Below, piece by piece: positions 1 through 6,061 of a stretch of 6,286 nucleotides of DNA. Where the stretch lies: NCBI GenBank assembly GCA_027311125.1, contig DAICZO010000266.1, positions 1 through 6,286 on the forward strand, written 5' to 3'. Every line of letters starts with the position of its first letter. Within the stretch, counting starts at the first letter, position 1. Both the position numbers and the translations under genes were made by a program. Origin of the DNA: Acidobacteriaceae bacterium. Lineage in GTDB: Bacteria; Acidobacteriota; Terriglobia; Terriglobales; Acidobacteriaceae. Under the pieces are notes generated by a model. That model saw nothing but the letters and a program-made list of their open reading frames with translations. It had not been told where the DNA came from and made no database searches.

Positions 1-274
1 GGGTGGGAAGTTTGGGGATGATTTTGGGCTTGATAGGCTCGGGCTCGATTTTCTTGATGGGAATCGGCTCAACGAGGGTGGTGAGTTTGTGGCTGCGATC
101 GACGGAGTGCTTGGCAGCGGCACCGATGATGATGACGACGACGGCAATGATGATGTTGAGTGAGATGGAGGTAAAGAGCGAGGCTTTGCTCTGGCTGCCG
201 TCGTTGAGAACGCCGAAGTGTGCGAACTGCATGTTCTGCGGGGCGGGGTCTTCCGTGCGAAGCGGCTTTGCCAT
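1..274 (-). CDS. TonB-family energy transducer, N-terminal part (runs off left edge)
   Basis: This is a partial minus-strand gene continuing past base 1; about 91 codons are visible. The protein has a polar cytoplasmic start (MAKPLRTEDPAPQN), one hydrophobic helix at roughly residues 34-54 (LFTSISLNIIIAVVVIIIGA), then a Pro/Lys/Glu-rich stretch with repeated EPIP, EPEP, KPK and PKLP units. An N-terminal anchor followed by a proline-rich periplasmic spacer is the TonB architecture; TonB couples ExbB/ExbD proton-motive force to outer-membrane receptors. The C-terminal receptor-binding domain is outside the window, so the call rests on architecture. Codon third positions are rich in C on this strand, which supports real coding; the plus-strand frame over it is a shadow. 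Start: ATG at 274 has AAGGA (288-284) 9 bases upstream. ATG at 280 (MIMAK) has GGAGG (298-294) 13 bases upstream and is the alternative. Another anchored Pro-rich periplasmic protein is possible. Confidence 0.72.
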   Translation of the reverse strand, partial: MAKPLRTEDPAPQNMQFAHFGVLNDGSQSKASLFTSISLNIIIAVVVIIIGAAAKHSVDRSHKLTTLVEPIPIKKIEPEPIKPKIIPKLPT

Positions 275-372
275 GATCATGAATCCTTCGATACCTCCTT
301 CCTGGTGGAAAGAGGTTGCGTATTATGCCGGAGCGGGTGGTGATGGTACGACCGCTACGGGGACAAGATAGA

Positions 373-393
373 CTCCGAAGGCAGTTTTCGGAG
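373..393. repeat. Small inverted repeat upstream of the TonB-like gene
   Basis: CTCCGAA (373-379) and TTCGGAG (387-393) are perfect 7-base inverted arms around a 7-base loop. GGCAGT occurs in the loop (380-385) and again just after the right arm (394-399). There is no T-run on either side, so it is not a Rho-independent terminator. It could be a hairpin in the 5' leader of the minus-strand gene or an operator dyad. By rough count several 7-base dyads are expected by chance in a window this size, so only its position gives it weight. Confidence 0.3.
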
Positions 394-442
394 GGCAGTC
401 AAAGAGAACAGTGAAGGTGCTACTGAACGTGATGCGAAGGTG

Positions 443-479
443 TCGTGACGACAGGAGCCAGAGAAATCGTCGCGACAGG
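443..479. repeat. Spaced direct repeat, possible operator pair
   Basis: TCGTGACGACAGG (443-455) and TCGTCGCGACAGG (467-479) match at 11 of 13 positions and start 24 bases apart. Each copy is also locally palindromic: TGTCGTGACGACA (441-453) and GTCGCGAC (469-476). Two similar half-palindromic boxes in a divergent promoter region are typical of tandem sites for a dimeric regulator. No regulator can be named and no third copy was seen, so this remains a candidate site. Confidence 0.3.
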
Positions 480-539
480 TATACACAGAGAGACGTGCAG
501 TAGAACGGTTCGGGTTGCGTTGATGTATTGCATGAGAGA

Positions 540-566
540 GTTATAGATGTCGTTCATGCGAGTCAA
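540..566 (-). promoter_or_regulatory. Candidate sigma-70-type promoter reading toward the TonB-like gene
   Basis: On the minus strand, TTGACT (566-561) and TATAAC (545-540) each match the -35 and -10 consensus at 5 of 6 positions, with a 15-base spacer that is shorter than the preferred 17. Transcription would start near 533 and give a leader of about 260 bases before the TonB-like ATG. That leader would contain the inverted repeat at 373-393 and the direct repeat at 443-479. The short spacer lowers confidence. Confidence 0.3.
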
Positions 567-650
567 ATTGAGCCTTACGGTACTGCAAATATGTTGCCGG
601 ATGGCTAAGTGATTGACACTCATACTTTTGTTGTAGGCAAGTTAAGTGCC

Positions 651-656
651 AAGGAG
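651..656 (+). promoter_or_regulatory. Ribosome-binding site deciding the galE start
   Basis: AAGGAG lies 7 bases before the GTG at 664. The frame is also open from an earlier GTG at 646, but that codon precedes the AAGGAG, and the extra six residues (start plus PRRES) would spoil the usual GalE beginning, in which the first beta strand MKVLVTGGAG starts at residue 1. Confidence 0.8.
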
Positions 657-663
657 AGAATCA

Positions 664-1632
664 GTGAAGGTACTAGTAACAGGTGGTGCAGGCTACATTG
701 GCGGTACTGTGACACGGCTTCTGCTGGCCCGTGGCCACGCGGTAACGGTGTATGACAATCTTTGCCACAGCAAACGAGCAGCGGTGGCAGAAGGTGCTGA
801 ATTTGTCCAAGGCGATCTGGCAGATGGGGTGTTGCTAACGAAGACGTTGACGGCTGACCGCTTCGATGGAGTGATGCATTTTGCGGCGCTGATTGAAGCC
901 GGGGAGAGCATGCAGCGGCCGGAGATCTACTTTCGTAATAATACAGCTTCGACATTAACCTTGCTTGAATCGATGCTGGCCACTGGGCATGACAAGCTGG
1001 TGTTCAGTTCTACGGCTGCGTGCTATGGCGAGCCTGAGAAGACGCCGATTTTGGAAGATGCCAAGCTGCAGCCTACCAATGCATATGGAGAGAGCAAGCT
1101 GCTGGTGGAGCATATGCTGCGTTGGATGAATTCGCAGCATGGATTTCGGTATGCGAGTCTGCGGTACTTCAACGTTGCGGGTGCGATCGAAGGGTATGGC
1201 GAGGCGCATGAGCCGGAGTCACATTTGATTCCGTTGATTCTGGATGTAGCGCTGGGACGAAGGAAGAGCATCAAGATCTTTGGGCGAGACTATCCGACTG
1301 CGGACGGCACCTGTATACGGGACTACATCCACGTGCAGGACCTGGCGGAGGCGCATCTGCTGGCGCTGGGAGCGTTGAAGGAGAAGAGCCGGTTGATTTA
1401 CAACATCGGCAATGGACAGGGGTTCACGGTGCTGGAGGTGATCGATTCCGTCCGGCGTGTGACGGGACGGGCGATTGAGGTCGTGGAAGAGGCACGGCGT
1501 CCGGGTGATCCTGCCGTGCTGGTGGCCAGCTCGGAGAAGATCAAAGCGGAGTTGGGATGGAAGCCTCAGTTTGCCGAGTTGGATGCGATCATTGCGAGCG
1601 CATGGGACTGGCATCAGAAGCGCTATGCATGA
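664..1632 (+). CDS. galE: UDP-glucose 4-epimerase
   Basis: A protein of 322 residues of the extended short-chain dehydrogenase family that interconverts UDP-glucose and UDP-galactose in the cytoplasm using tightly bound NAD. Visible motifs: the Rossmann nucleotide loop TGGAGYIGG (6-14), D31 after the second strand, GDL (50-52), HFAA (72-75), SSTA (115-118) with T117 at the usual catalytic Ser/Thr position, YGESK (141-145) giving the catalytic Tyr and Lys, YFNVAGA (168-174), GTCIRDYIHV (215-224) and RRPGDPA (278-284). The length is near the usual 320-340. By my hand alignment L286 falls at the position of E. coli Y299; smaller residues there can allow N-acetylated sugars, so UDP-GlcNAc activity is conceivable but unproven. 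The GTG start is set by AAGGAG. No Leloir partner genes (galK, galT) are adjacent, so it more likely serves envelope polysaccharide synthesis than galactose breakdown. The DUF421 gene follows after 31 bases with no terminator. Confidence 0.95.
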   Translation: MKVLVTGGAGYIGGTVTRLLLARGHAVTVYDNLCHSKRAAVAEGAEFVQGDLADGVLLTKTLTADRFDGVMHFAALIEAGESMQRPEIYFRNNTASTLTLLESMLATGHDKLVFSSTAACYGEPEKTPILEDAKLQPTNAYGESKLLVEHMLRWMNSQHGFRYASLRYFNVAGAIEGYGEAHEPESHLIPLILDVALGRRKSIKIFGRDYPTADGTCIRDYIHVQDLAEAHLLALGALKEKSRLIYNIGNGQGFTVLEVIDSVRRVTGRAIEVVEEARRPGDPAVLVASSEKIKAELGWKPQFAELDAIIASAWDWHQKRYA

Positions 1633-1653
1633 GGCTGCGTGAGAATGTAACCC

Positions 1654-1657
1654 GAGG
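1654..1657 (+). promoter_or_regulatory. Ribosome-binding site supporting a TTG start for the DUF421 gene
   Basis: GAGG lies 6 bases before the TTG at 1664. The nearest ATG (1676) would be 18 bases away from it and has only a weak GAAAG in front, so the TTG start is preferred. Confidence 0.55.
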
Positions 1658-1663
1658 TGTTGC

Positions 1664-2245
1664 TTGATCGAAAGTATGTTCCATCTGCACTTGCCGGTAA
1701 TCGAGAAGATTTTGCGGCCGATGATTGTGTATCTGTGCCTGATCGTTTTTCTGCGGTTGTTTGGGAAACGGGAGCTGGCACAGTTGAATCCGTTTGATTT
1801 GGTGGTGTTGTTGAGCCTGTCGAACACGGTTCAGAATGCGATGATTGGCGACGACAACTCGGTTACCGGCGGGATGATTGGGGCGTTTTCGCTGTTGGCG
1901 ATCAACTGGCTGCTGACGTGGGTGCTGTTTCGGATGCCGAAGTTGAACCAGACCGTGGAGGGTTCGGAGACGGTACTGATACGTCGGGGGAAGGTGGATC
2001 GGAAGGCAATGGAGAAGGAAGCGCTGACGGAGCTGGAGTTGCTTTCTGTGATTCACAAGCAAGGCCTGGATGATTTTGCCGAGGTGGAAAAGTGCGTTCT
2101 GGAGCCGAACGGGACGTTTTATGTGGAGGCGACAAAGCCTTCACCGGATGAGGCGCAGGAGGCGGAGTTGCTGGAGGCGGTACGTTCGTTGGCGGCCGAG
2201 GTGCGGGATCTGAAGGCGCAGTTGCAATTGCGGGAAGCGGAGTAG
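1664..2245 (+). CDS. DUF421 / YetF-like membrane protein
   Basis: A protein of 193 residues related to Bacillus YetF (DUF421). Three hydrophobic segments lie at about 15-31, 43-60 and 70-90. The signature GKRELAQLNPFDLVVLLSLS (34-53) joins the first two, followed by N54, GDDNSVTGG (62-70) and the short soluble domain at about 92-158 (VLIRRGKVDRKAM, ELLSVIHKQG, FYVEATKP) that ends YetF proteins. The last 33 residues (E/A/L/R-rich, about 160-192) look like a short coiled coil. At 193 residues it is shorter than Bacillus YetF (about 230), because the soluble domain is reduced. The molecular role of the family is not established. The N-terminus is likely TTG at 1664; ATG at 1676 would remove four residues. 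It sits 31 bases behind galE and is probably co-transcribed, but a functional link to galactose metabolism is not shown. It converges on a small minus-strand gene with a 3-base gap and no visible terminator hairpin. Confidence 0.88.
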   Translation: MIESMFHLHLPVIEKILRPMIVYLCLIVFLRLFGKRELAQLNPFDLVVLLSLSNTVQNAMIGDDNSVTGGMIGAFSLLAINWLLTWVLFRMPKLNQTVEGSETVLIRRGKVDRKAMEKEALTELELLSVIHKQGLDDFAEVEKCVLEPNGTFYVEATKPSPDEAQEAELLEAVRSLAAEVRDLKAQLQLREAE

Positions 2246-2248
2246 GGG

Positions 2249-2464
2249 TTACTTGCGCTGGGCTTTGGTGAGGGCGTCACGGTAGGAGGCGGGAGGGTCG
2301 GATAGTTGGGAGTCGCGGACAGCTGCCCGGTAGCCTCCGGAGTAGATGGAGTACATCACGGCGAGGGCACAGCCGATGCCAAAGGCGAAGCCGAGAAAGA
2401 AGCCGATGATGGTGGACGCAGGAAAACTCATGTTGGTTGGAGTGTAACGGGTTTGGGGAGTCAT
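2249..2464 (-). CDS. Small single-helix membrane protein with glycine-zipper motif, unknown function
   Basis: A protein of 71 residues from the ATG at 2464. I do not recognise a named family. It has a short polar start (MTPQTRYTPTN), one strongly hydrophobic helix at about 16-41 and a charged C-terminal tail ending YRDALTKAQRK. Inside the helix G21, G25 and G29 form a GxxxGxxxG glycine zipper, which often mediates helix packing and oligomerisation. Codon third positions are strongly C-biased on this strand and nothing codes opposite, so I consider it real. The start is uncertain: no good ribosome-binding site precedes ATG 2464. ATG 2431 (60 residues, MSFPAS) and TTG 2488 (79 residues) are alternatives, and the frame stays open upstream to about 2594 without another standard start. 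A hydrophobic helix near the N-terminus could also be an uncleaved signal anchor. Its stop lies 3 bases from that of the DUF421 gene, tail to tail. Confidence 0.68.
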   Translation of the reverse strand: MTPQTRYTPTNMSFPASTIIGFFLGFAFGIGCALAVMYSIYSGGYRAAVRDSQLSDPPASYRDALTKAQRK

Positions 2465-2566
2465 GCCGTAATCGACGACCGGGAACAAGGACCTGAGCTG
2501 GTCCGAGGCTTCGAGTGCGGGGATCAGTACGGAGACTTCGAGTACGATGCCAAAATGGCTCCCATG

Positions 2567-2587
2567 ATTGTTTGTGGTGTAAACAAT
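2567..2587. promoter_or_regulatory. Candidate operator dyad upstream of the OFA transporter
   Basis: ATTGTTT (2567-2573) and AAACAAT (2581-2587) are perfect inverted arms separated by GTGGTGT. The arms are A+T-rich and no T-run follows, so a protein-binding dyad is more likely than a terminator. It lies 116 bases before the transporter ATG and 102 bases before the small minus-strand gene, in the 239-base gap 2465-2703. The rest of that gap shows no convincing -35/-10 pair; TATAGG (2677-2682) is too close to the start codon. A smaller feature is CGTGC at 2636-2640 and 2645-2649, with GCACG at 2658-2662. Confidence 0.35.
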
Positions 2588-2703
2588 TGGTTACTGGTCT
2601 GGTGTGTTGTGCTGTGAAACGTGTACAGTTCTGACCGTGCGAGTCGTGCAAGACGGCGCACGTATCTTGCTCTGGTTATAGGAAAGATGGGGGCTACACC
2701 ACT

Positions 2704-3912
2704 ATGAACGGTATGAAGCGCTGGTGGATTGCGCTGGCTGGAATTCTGCTACAGATGGCTCTGGGTGCGGTTTACGCCTGGAGTGTGTTTCGCGTGCCTT
2801 TGTCCAAACAGTTCCACTGGACGATCTCTCAGGTGACGTTGACTTTCACGATTGCGATTTTTGTGTTGGGTGTTTCGGCATTTTTTGGTGGACTATGGCT
2901 GAAACAGTCGGGGCCGCGAGTCGTAGCCCTTACGGGTGGAGTCCTGTATGGGCTGGGTGTGTTCCTTGCGAGCTACTCGAGCATTGGACTTTGGTGGTTG
3001 TATCTGACGTATGGCGTGTTGGGCGGCGTTGGCCTTGGCTTTGCCTATATAGTTCCGGTCGCAGTGCTGGTGAAGTGGTTCCCTGACCGGCGCGGCCTGA
3101 TGACGGGCGTTGCTGTGGGCGGGTTTGGGGCTGGAGCTCTGGTCACGGCACCGATTGCGACGCACCTGATCCAGACGGTCGGGGTGCTGAAGACGTTCTC
3201 TTACCTGGGGCTGGTTTACCTGGTGGTTGCGACCGCGGCTGGGTTCTTTATGCAGAATCCTCCGGATGGCTGGTTGCCCGAGGGTTGGACACCGAAGCCG
3301 AAAGAGATTGGCCAGAAGACCGCGAAGGACTTTACGCTGGGTCAGGCGCTGCGCACCTGGCAGTGGTGGGCGTTGTGGATGCTGCTGTTCCTGAATACCT
3401 CTGCTGGTATTTCGGTGATCTCGCAGGAGGCTCCGATGTTCCAGGAGTTTGCCAAGGCTACGGCGATTATTGCCGCGGGCATGGTGGGGATCGTGAGTAT
3501 TGGAAATGCTGCTGGCCGAGTGTTCTGGGCGTGGGTGTCGGATATGCTCTCGCGTAAGGTGACGTTCGCGGTGATGTTCCTGTTGCAGGTGGGACTGTTC
3601 TGGATCTTGCCCAGTCTGCATGGGGTTTCAGTGATCACGTTTGTGGCATTCGTAATTTTGATGTGCTACGGCGGTGGATTTGGTACGATGCCAGCGTTTG
3701 CCGCGGACTACTTTGGATCGACGAATGTTGGCTCGATCTACGGATTGATGCTGACGGCATGGGGATTCGCCAGTGCGTTTGGCCCGCTGCTGATTGCACA
3801 TATGCGGCAGAGTTCTGGCGCGTATGCTGGTGGATTGCACGTGATTGCGGTAATCATGCTGGTGTCGATTGTGCTGCCGCTGCTGGTGAAGCCACCGGCT
3901 CCGGCCGCTTAG
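2704..3912 (+). CDS. Major facilitator transporter, OFA (oxalate/formate antiporter-like) family
   Basis: A protein of 402 residues with twelve predicted helices, at roughly 8-30, 45-66, 73-92, 97-123, 131-153, 163-183, 218-241, 253-279, 286-306, 309-334, 341-364 and 376-395, and a central loop at 184-217. OFA hallmarks: LLQMALGAVYAWSVFRVPL (15-33), YGVLGGVGLGFAYIVPVA (103-120), KWFPDRRGLMTG (124-135), GNAAGRVFWAWVSD (267-280) and CYGGGFGTMPAFAADYFG (321-338). In the oxalate carrier OxlT, R272 (TM8) and K355 (TM11) are required. R272 is present here in a matching context, but TM11 reads GLMLTAWGFASAFGP and there is no lysine between residues 285 and 396. I infer a monocarboxylate substrate (pyruvate, lactate, acetate or similar) rather than oxalate. 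ATG 2704 has a GGGGG run (2689-2693) 10 bases upstream; ATG 2713 is a weaker alternative. acs lies downstream beyond a terminator. Confidence 0.9.
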   Translation: MNGMKRWWIALAGILLQMALGAVYAWSVFRVPLSKQFHWTISQVTLTFTIAIFVLGVSAFFGGLWLKQSGPRVVALTGGVLYGLGVFLASYSSIGLWWLYLTYGVLGGVGLGFAYIVPVAVLVKWFPDRRGLMTGVAVGGFGAGALVTAPIATHLIQTVGVLKTFSYLGLVYLVVATAAGFFMQNPPDGWLPEGWTPKPKEIGQKTAKDFTLGQALRTWQWWALWMLLFLNTSAGISVISQEAPMFQEFAKATAIIAAGMVGIVSIGNAAGRVFWAWVSDMLSRKVTFAVMFLLQVGLFWILPSLHGVSVITFVAFVILMCYGGGFGTMPAFAADYFGSTNVGSIYGLMLTAWGFASAFGPLLIAHMRQSSGAYAGGLHVIAVIMLVSIVLPLLVKPPAPAA

Positions 3913-3947
3913 GCGATAGCGTACGTTCTGTACTGCGAAGGAAGCGG

Positions 3948-4004
3948 AAGCCTCTTGTTTGCTCACTCCGGCTTTAGGTCGGGGTGGTGGGCAAGAGGCT
4001 TTTT
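3948..4004 (+). terminator. Rho-independent terminator after the OFA transporter
   Basis: AAGCCTCTTG (3948-3957) and CAAGAGGCTT (3992-4001) form a perfect 10-base stem whose right end merges into a run of five T (4000-4004). The enclosed 34 bases can fold further, since GCTCAC (3961-3966) can pair with the G-rich stretch around 3986-3991. It starts 36 bases after the transporter stop, the usual place for a gene-end terminator. It separates the transporter from acs, so acs probably has its own promoter or depends on read-through. Confidence 0.8.
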
Positions 4005-4027
4005 GCTGGTGGGGACGCCGACGGGTT

Positions 4028-4059
4028 TGCCGTGATGGAGTGCATACGGTACCTTTTTT
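4028..4059 (+). promoter_or_regulatory. Second terminator-like hairpin in the acs leader
   Basis: TGCCGTG (4028-4034) can pair with TACGGTA (4045-4051) in seven pairs, two of them G-U, with a 10-base loop. CC and then six T (4054-4059) follow. CCGT at 4030-4033 can instead pair with ACGG at 4021-4024, so two exclusive folds exist, as in an attenuator. It could be a back-up terminator for the transporter transcript or a leader control element for acs, whose ribosome-binding site begins 20 bases later. The stem is weak and the reading is tentative. Confidence 0.35.
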
Positions 4060-4078
4060 GAAGCTGAGAGAAAATACT

Positions 4079-4084
4079 GGAGGG
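4079..4084 (+). promoter_or_regulatory. Ribosome-binding site deciding the acs start
   Basis: GGAGGG lies 12 bases before the ATG at 4097, slightly farther than ideal. The frame is open upstream to a TTG at 3959, but those 46 extra codons cross the terminator and the T-runs and resemble no Acs N-terminus, so 4097 is the start. Confidence 0.75.
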
Positions 4085-4096
4085 ATACACGCTACG

Positions 4097-6061
4097 ATGT
4101 CGCATACACAGCCTGACCTGGATTCGACCCTGAGGGAAAACCGATTGTTTCCGCCGCCTGTAGAGTTTGCAGCGCGAGCGCATATCCAGAGCGTGGAGCA
4201 ATACGAGGCGATGTATCGGCGGAGTGTTGAGGAGCCGGAGACTTTTTGGGGCGAGGCGGCCGAAGAACTGGAGTGGTTTGCGAAGTGGACCAAGGTGTTG
4301 GAGCCGGGTGGTGCGTCCGGTTCGGGAGCAAAGTGGTTTGTGGGTGGAAAGCTGAACCTGTCGCATAACTGTGTAGATCGTCATGCGATGGGGTCGCGGC
4401 GAGACAAGGTGGCTTTGTTGTGGGAGGGGGAGCCGGGTGAGGTGCGCAAACTGACCTATGGCGAACTGTTGGTGGAGGTGCAGCGGTTTGCGAACGTGCT
4501 GAAGGCGCAGGGGGTGCAACGCGGCGATCGGGTAGCCATTTATATGGGCATGTGTCCGGAGTTGGCGATTGCGCTGTTGGGATGTGCGCGGATTGGTGCG
4601 GTGCATTCGGTGATCTTTGGAGGCTTTGCGGCGCAGGCGATCGTGGATCGGGTGAATGATTCAGCGTGCGTGGCGCTGATTACGCAGGACGTGAGCTATC
4701 GCCGCGGCGGCGAGGTGAAGCTGAAGGCGATTGTGGATGAGGCGCTGGTGAAGTGCCCTACGGTGAAGAAGGTGGTGGTCTACCGGAGAGGTACGGGCGC
4801 GATGGTCATGCAGCCTGGTCGAGATGTTTGGTGGGACGAGGAGATGGCCAAGGCCGACGACGTGTGCGCGGCGGAGTGGATGGATGCGGAGGACCCGCTG
4901 TATCTGCTGTATACGTCGGGCACGACAGGGCAGCCGAAGGGGCTGCTGCATACGACGGGTGGATATGCGGTACAGACTTACCTGACGAGCAAGTATGTGT
5001 TCGACCTGCAGGAAGACGATGTGTACTGGTGCACTGCGGATATTGGATGGGTGACTGGGCATAGCTATGTGGTGTATGGCCCGCTGCAGAATGGTGCGAC
5101 GGTGATGATGTACGAGGGAGCGCCAAACTGGCCGGAGCCAGACCGCTTCTGGAAGATTGTGGATGCACATCGGGTGACGATTTTCTACACGGCTCCGACT
5201 GCGATTCGAGCGTTTACGAAGTGGGGTGATGAGTGGGTGCGGAAGTACTCGCTGACGAGTTTGCGTCTGCTGGGGACGGTGGGGGAGCCGATCAATCCCG
5301 AGGCCTGGATGTGGTATCACCGGGAGATTGGGAAGGAGCGGTGCCCGATTGTGGATACCTATTGGCAAACGGAGACGGGTGCGATCATGATTGCGCCGAT
5401 TCCGGGTGCTGTGGGGACCAAGCCGGGGTCGGCTACGCGACCTTTCTTTGGGATTGTGCCGGAAGTGGTTACAAAAGAGGGCGAGCCGGTTCCGGATGGC
5501 AAGGGTGGGCTACTGGTGGTCCGAAAGCCCTGGCCGTCGATGGCGCGGACGATCTATGGCGATGCGGAGCGCTATGAGAAGGCCTATTTTTCGGAGATTC
5601 CGGGGAGCTACTTTACGGGTGATGGTGCACGTCGGGATGCGGATGGATACTTCTGGCTGATGGGCCGGGTGGACGATGTGATCAACGTGAGCGGGCACCG
5701 GCTGGGGACGATGGAGATCGAGTCGGCGCTGGTGGCTCACCCTAAAGTTGCAGAGGCTGCCGTGGTGGGTCGTCCGCATGAGATGAAGGGGCAGGCGATT
5801 GCAGCGTTTGTGACGCTGGAGCATGGCTACAAGCCGAGCGAAGAGCTGCGGCAGGAGCTGCGTCAGTGGGTGGCCAAGGAGATCGGGGCGCTGGCGCGTC
5901 CGGATGATCTGACGTTTACTGACGCTTTGCCGAAGACGCGGAGCGGGAAGATCATGCGGCGGCTGCTACGGGAGCTGGCGACTACCGGCGAGGTGAAGGG
6001 CGATACGACTACGCTGGAAGATTTTGGGGTACTGGCGAAGTTGCGGGAGGGCGAGGAGTAG
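4097..6061 (+). CDS. acs: Acetyl-CoA synthetase (AMP-forming)
   Basis: A protein of 654 residues, close to the 652 of enteric Acs, that converts acetate, ATP and CoA to acetyl-CoA through acetyl-AMP in the cytoplasm. In order: N-terminal Acs segment with WFVGGKLNLSHNCVDRH (80-96), YMGMCPELAIALLGCARIGA (149-168), SVIFGGF (171-177), ATP loop YTSGTTGQPKG (272-282), WCTADIGWVTGHSY (311-324), TVGEPINPEAW (394-404), YWQTETG (422-428) with W423 at the position of the Trp that limits the acyl pocket to acetate (W414 in Salmonella), YFTGDGA (505-511), hinge GRVDDVINVSGHRLGT (523-538), and PKTRSGK (612-618). K618 matches Salmonella K609, the catalytic lysine silenced by acetylation (Pat/CobB), so such control is possible here. 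All catalytic positions I checked are intact. It follows an OFA transporter but beyond a terminator. No clear promoter was found; TTGCCG (4027-4032) and TACCTT (4050-4055) are weak. No terminator is visible after its stop. Confidence 0.97.
   Translation: MSHTQPDLDSTLRENRLFPPPVEFAARAHIQSVEQYEAMYRRSVEEPETFWGEAAEELEWFAKWTKVLEPGGASGSGAKWFVGGKLNLSHNCVDRHAMGSRRDKVALLWEGEPGEVRKLTYGELLVEVQRFANVLKAQGVQRGDRVAIYMGMCPELAIALLGCARIGAVHSVIFGGFAAQAIVDRVNDSACVALITQDVSYRRGGEVKLKAIVDEALVKCPTVKKVVVYRRGTGAMVMQPGRDVWWDEEMAKADDVCAAEWMDAEDPLYLLYTSGTTGQPKGLLHTTGGYAVQTYLTSKYVFDLQEDDVYWCTADIGWVTGHSYVVYGPLQNGATVMMYEGAPNWPEPDRFWKIVDAHRVTIFYTAPTAIRAFTKWGDEWVRKYSLTSLRLLGTVGEPINPEAWMWYHREIGKERCPIVDTYWQTETGAIMIAPIPGAVGTKPGSATRPFFGIVPEVVTKEGEPVPDGKGGLLVVRKPWPSMARTIYGDAERYEKAYFSEIPGSYFTGDGARRDADGYFWLMGRVDDVINVSGHRLGTMEIESALVAHPKVAEAAVVGRPHEMKGQAIAAFVTLEHGYKPSEELRQELRQWVAKEIGALARPDDLTFTDALPKTRSGKIMRRLLRELATTGEVKGDTTTLEDFGVLAKLREGEE

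Larger units (their letters stand above)
275..663. other. Divergent intergenic region between the TonB-like gene and galE
   Basis: This stretch of 389 bases holds no convincing gene. A 67-codon minus frame (420-623) lacks a ribosome-binding site and family features. The region should carry the promoters of both divergent genes. Seen directly: a TTGACA hexamer at 613-618 on the plus strand that could be a galE -35 box, although nothing resembling TATAAT lies 16-18 bases further on. A weaker plus pair is TTGATG (520-525) and TATAGA (542-547), spaced 16. On the minus strand CATAAT (327-322) lies 48 bases before the TonB-like ATG without a good -35. Stronger candidate elements are listed separately. 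Confidence 0.6.

Noticed and set aside
420..623. Minus-strand frame of 67 codons in the divergent intergenic region
   Set aside because: No ribosome-binding site before its ATG, codon use unlike the neighbouring minus genes, no recognisable domain, and it overlaps candidate promoter elements.
2246..2248. Expected bidirectional terminator between the convergent DUF421 and small membrane genes
   Set aside because: Only 3 bases separate the stops, and no stem with T-runs was seen around 2220-2280.
2306..2617. Plus-strand 103-codon frame opposite the small membrane gene
   Set aside because: Low-complexity G/A/E/D-rich translation with no domain; the minus frame has coding-type third positions and a real hydrophobic helix.
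3959..4096. N-terminal extension of acs by 46 codons
   Set aside because: It would start with TTG inside the terminator loop, has no ribosome-binding site and no Acs-like sequence; ATG 4097 with GGAGGG fits the family length.
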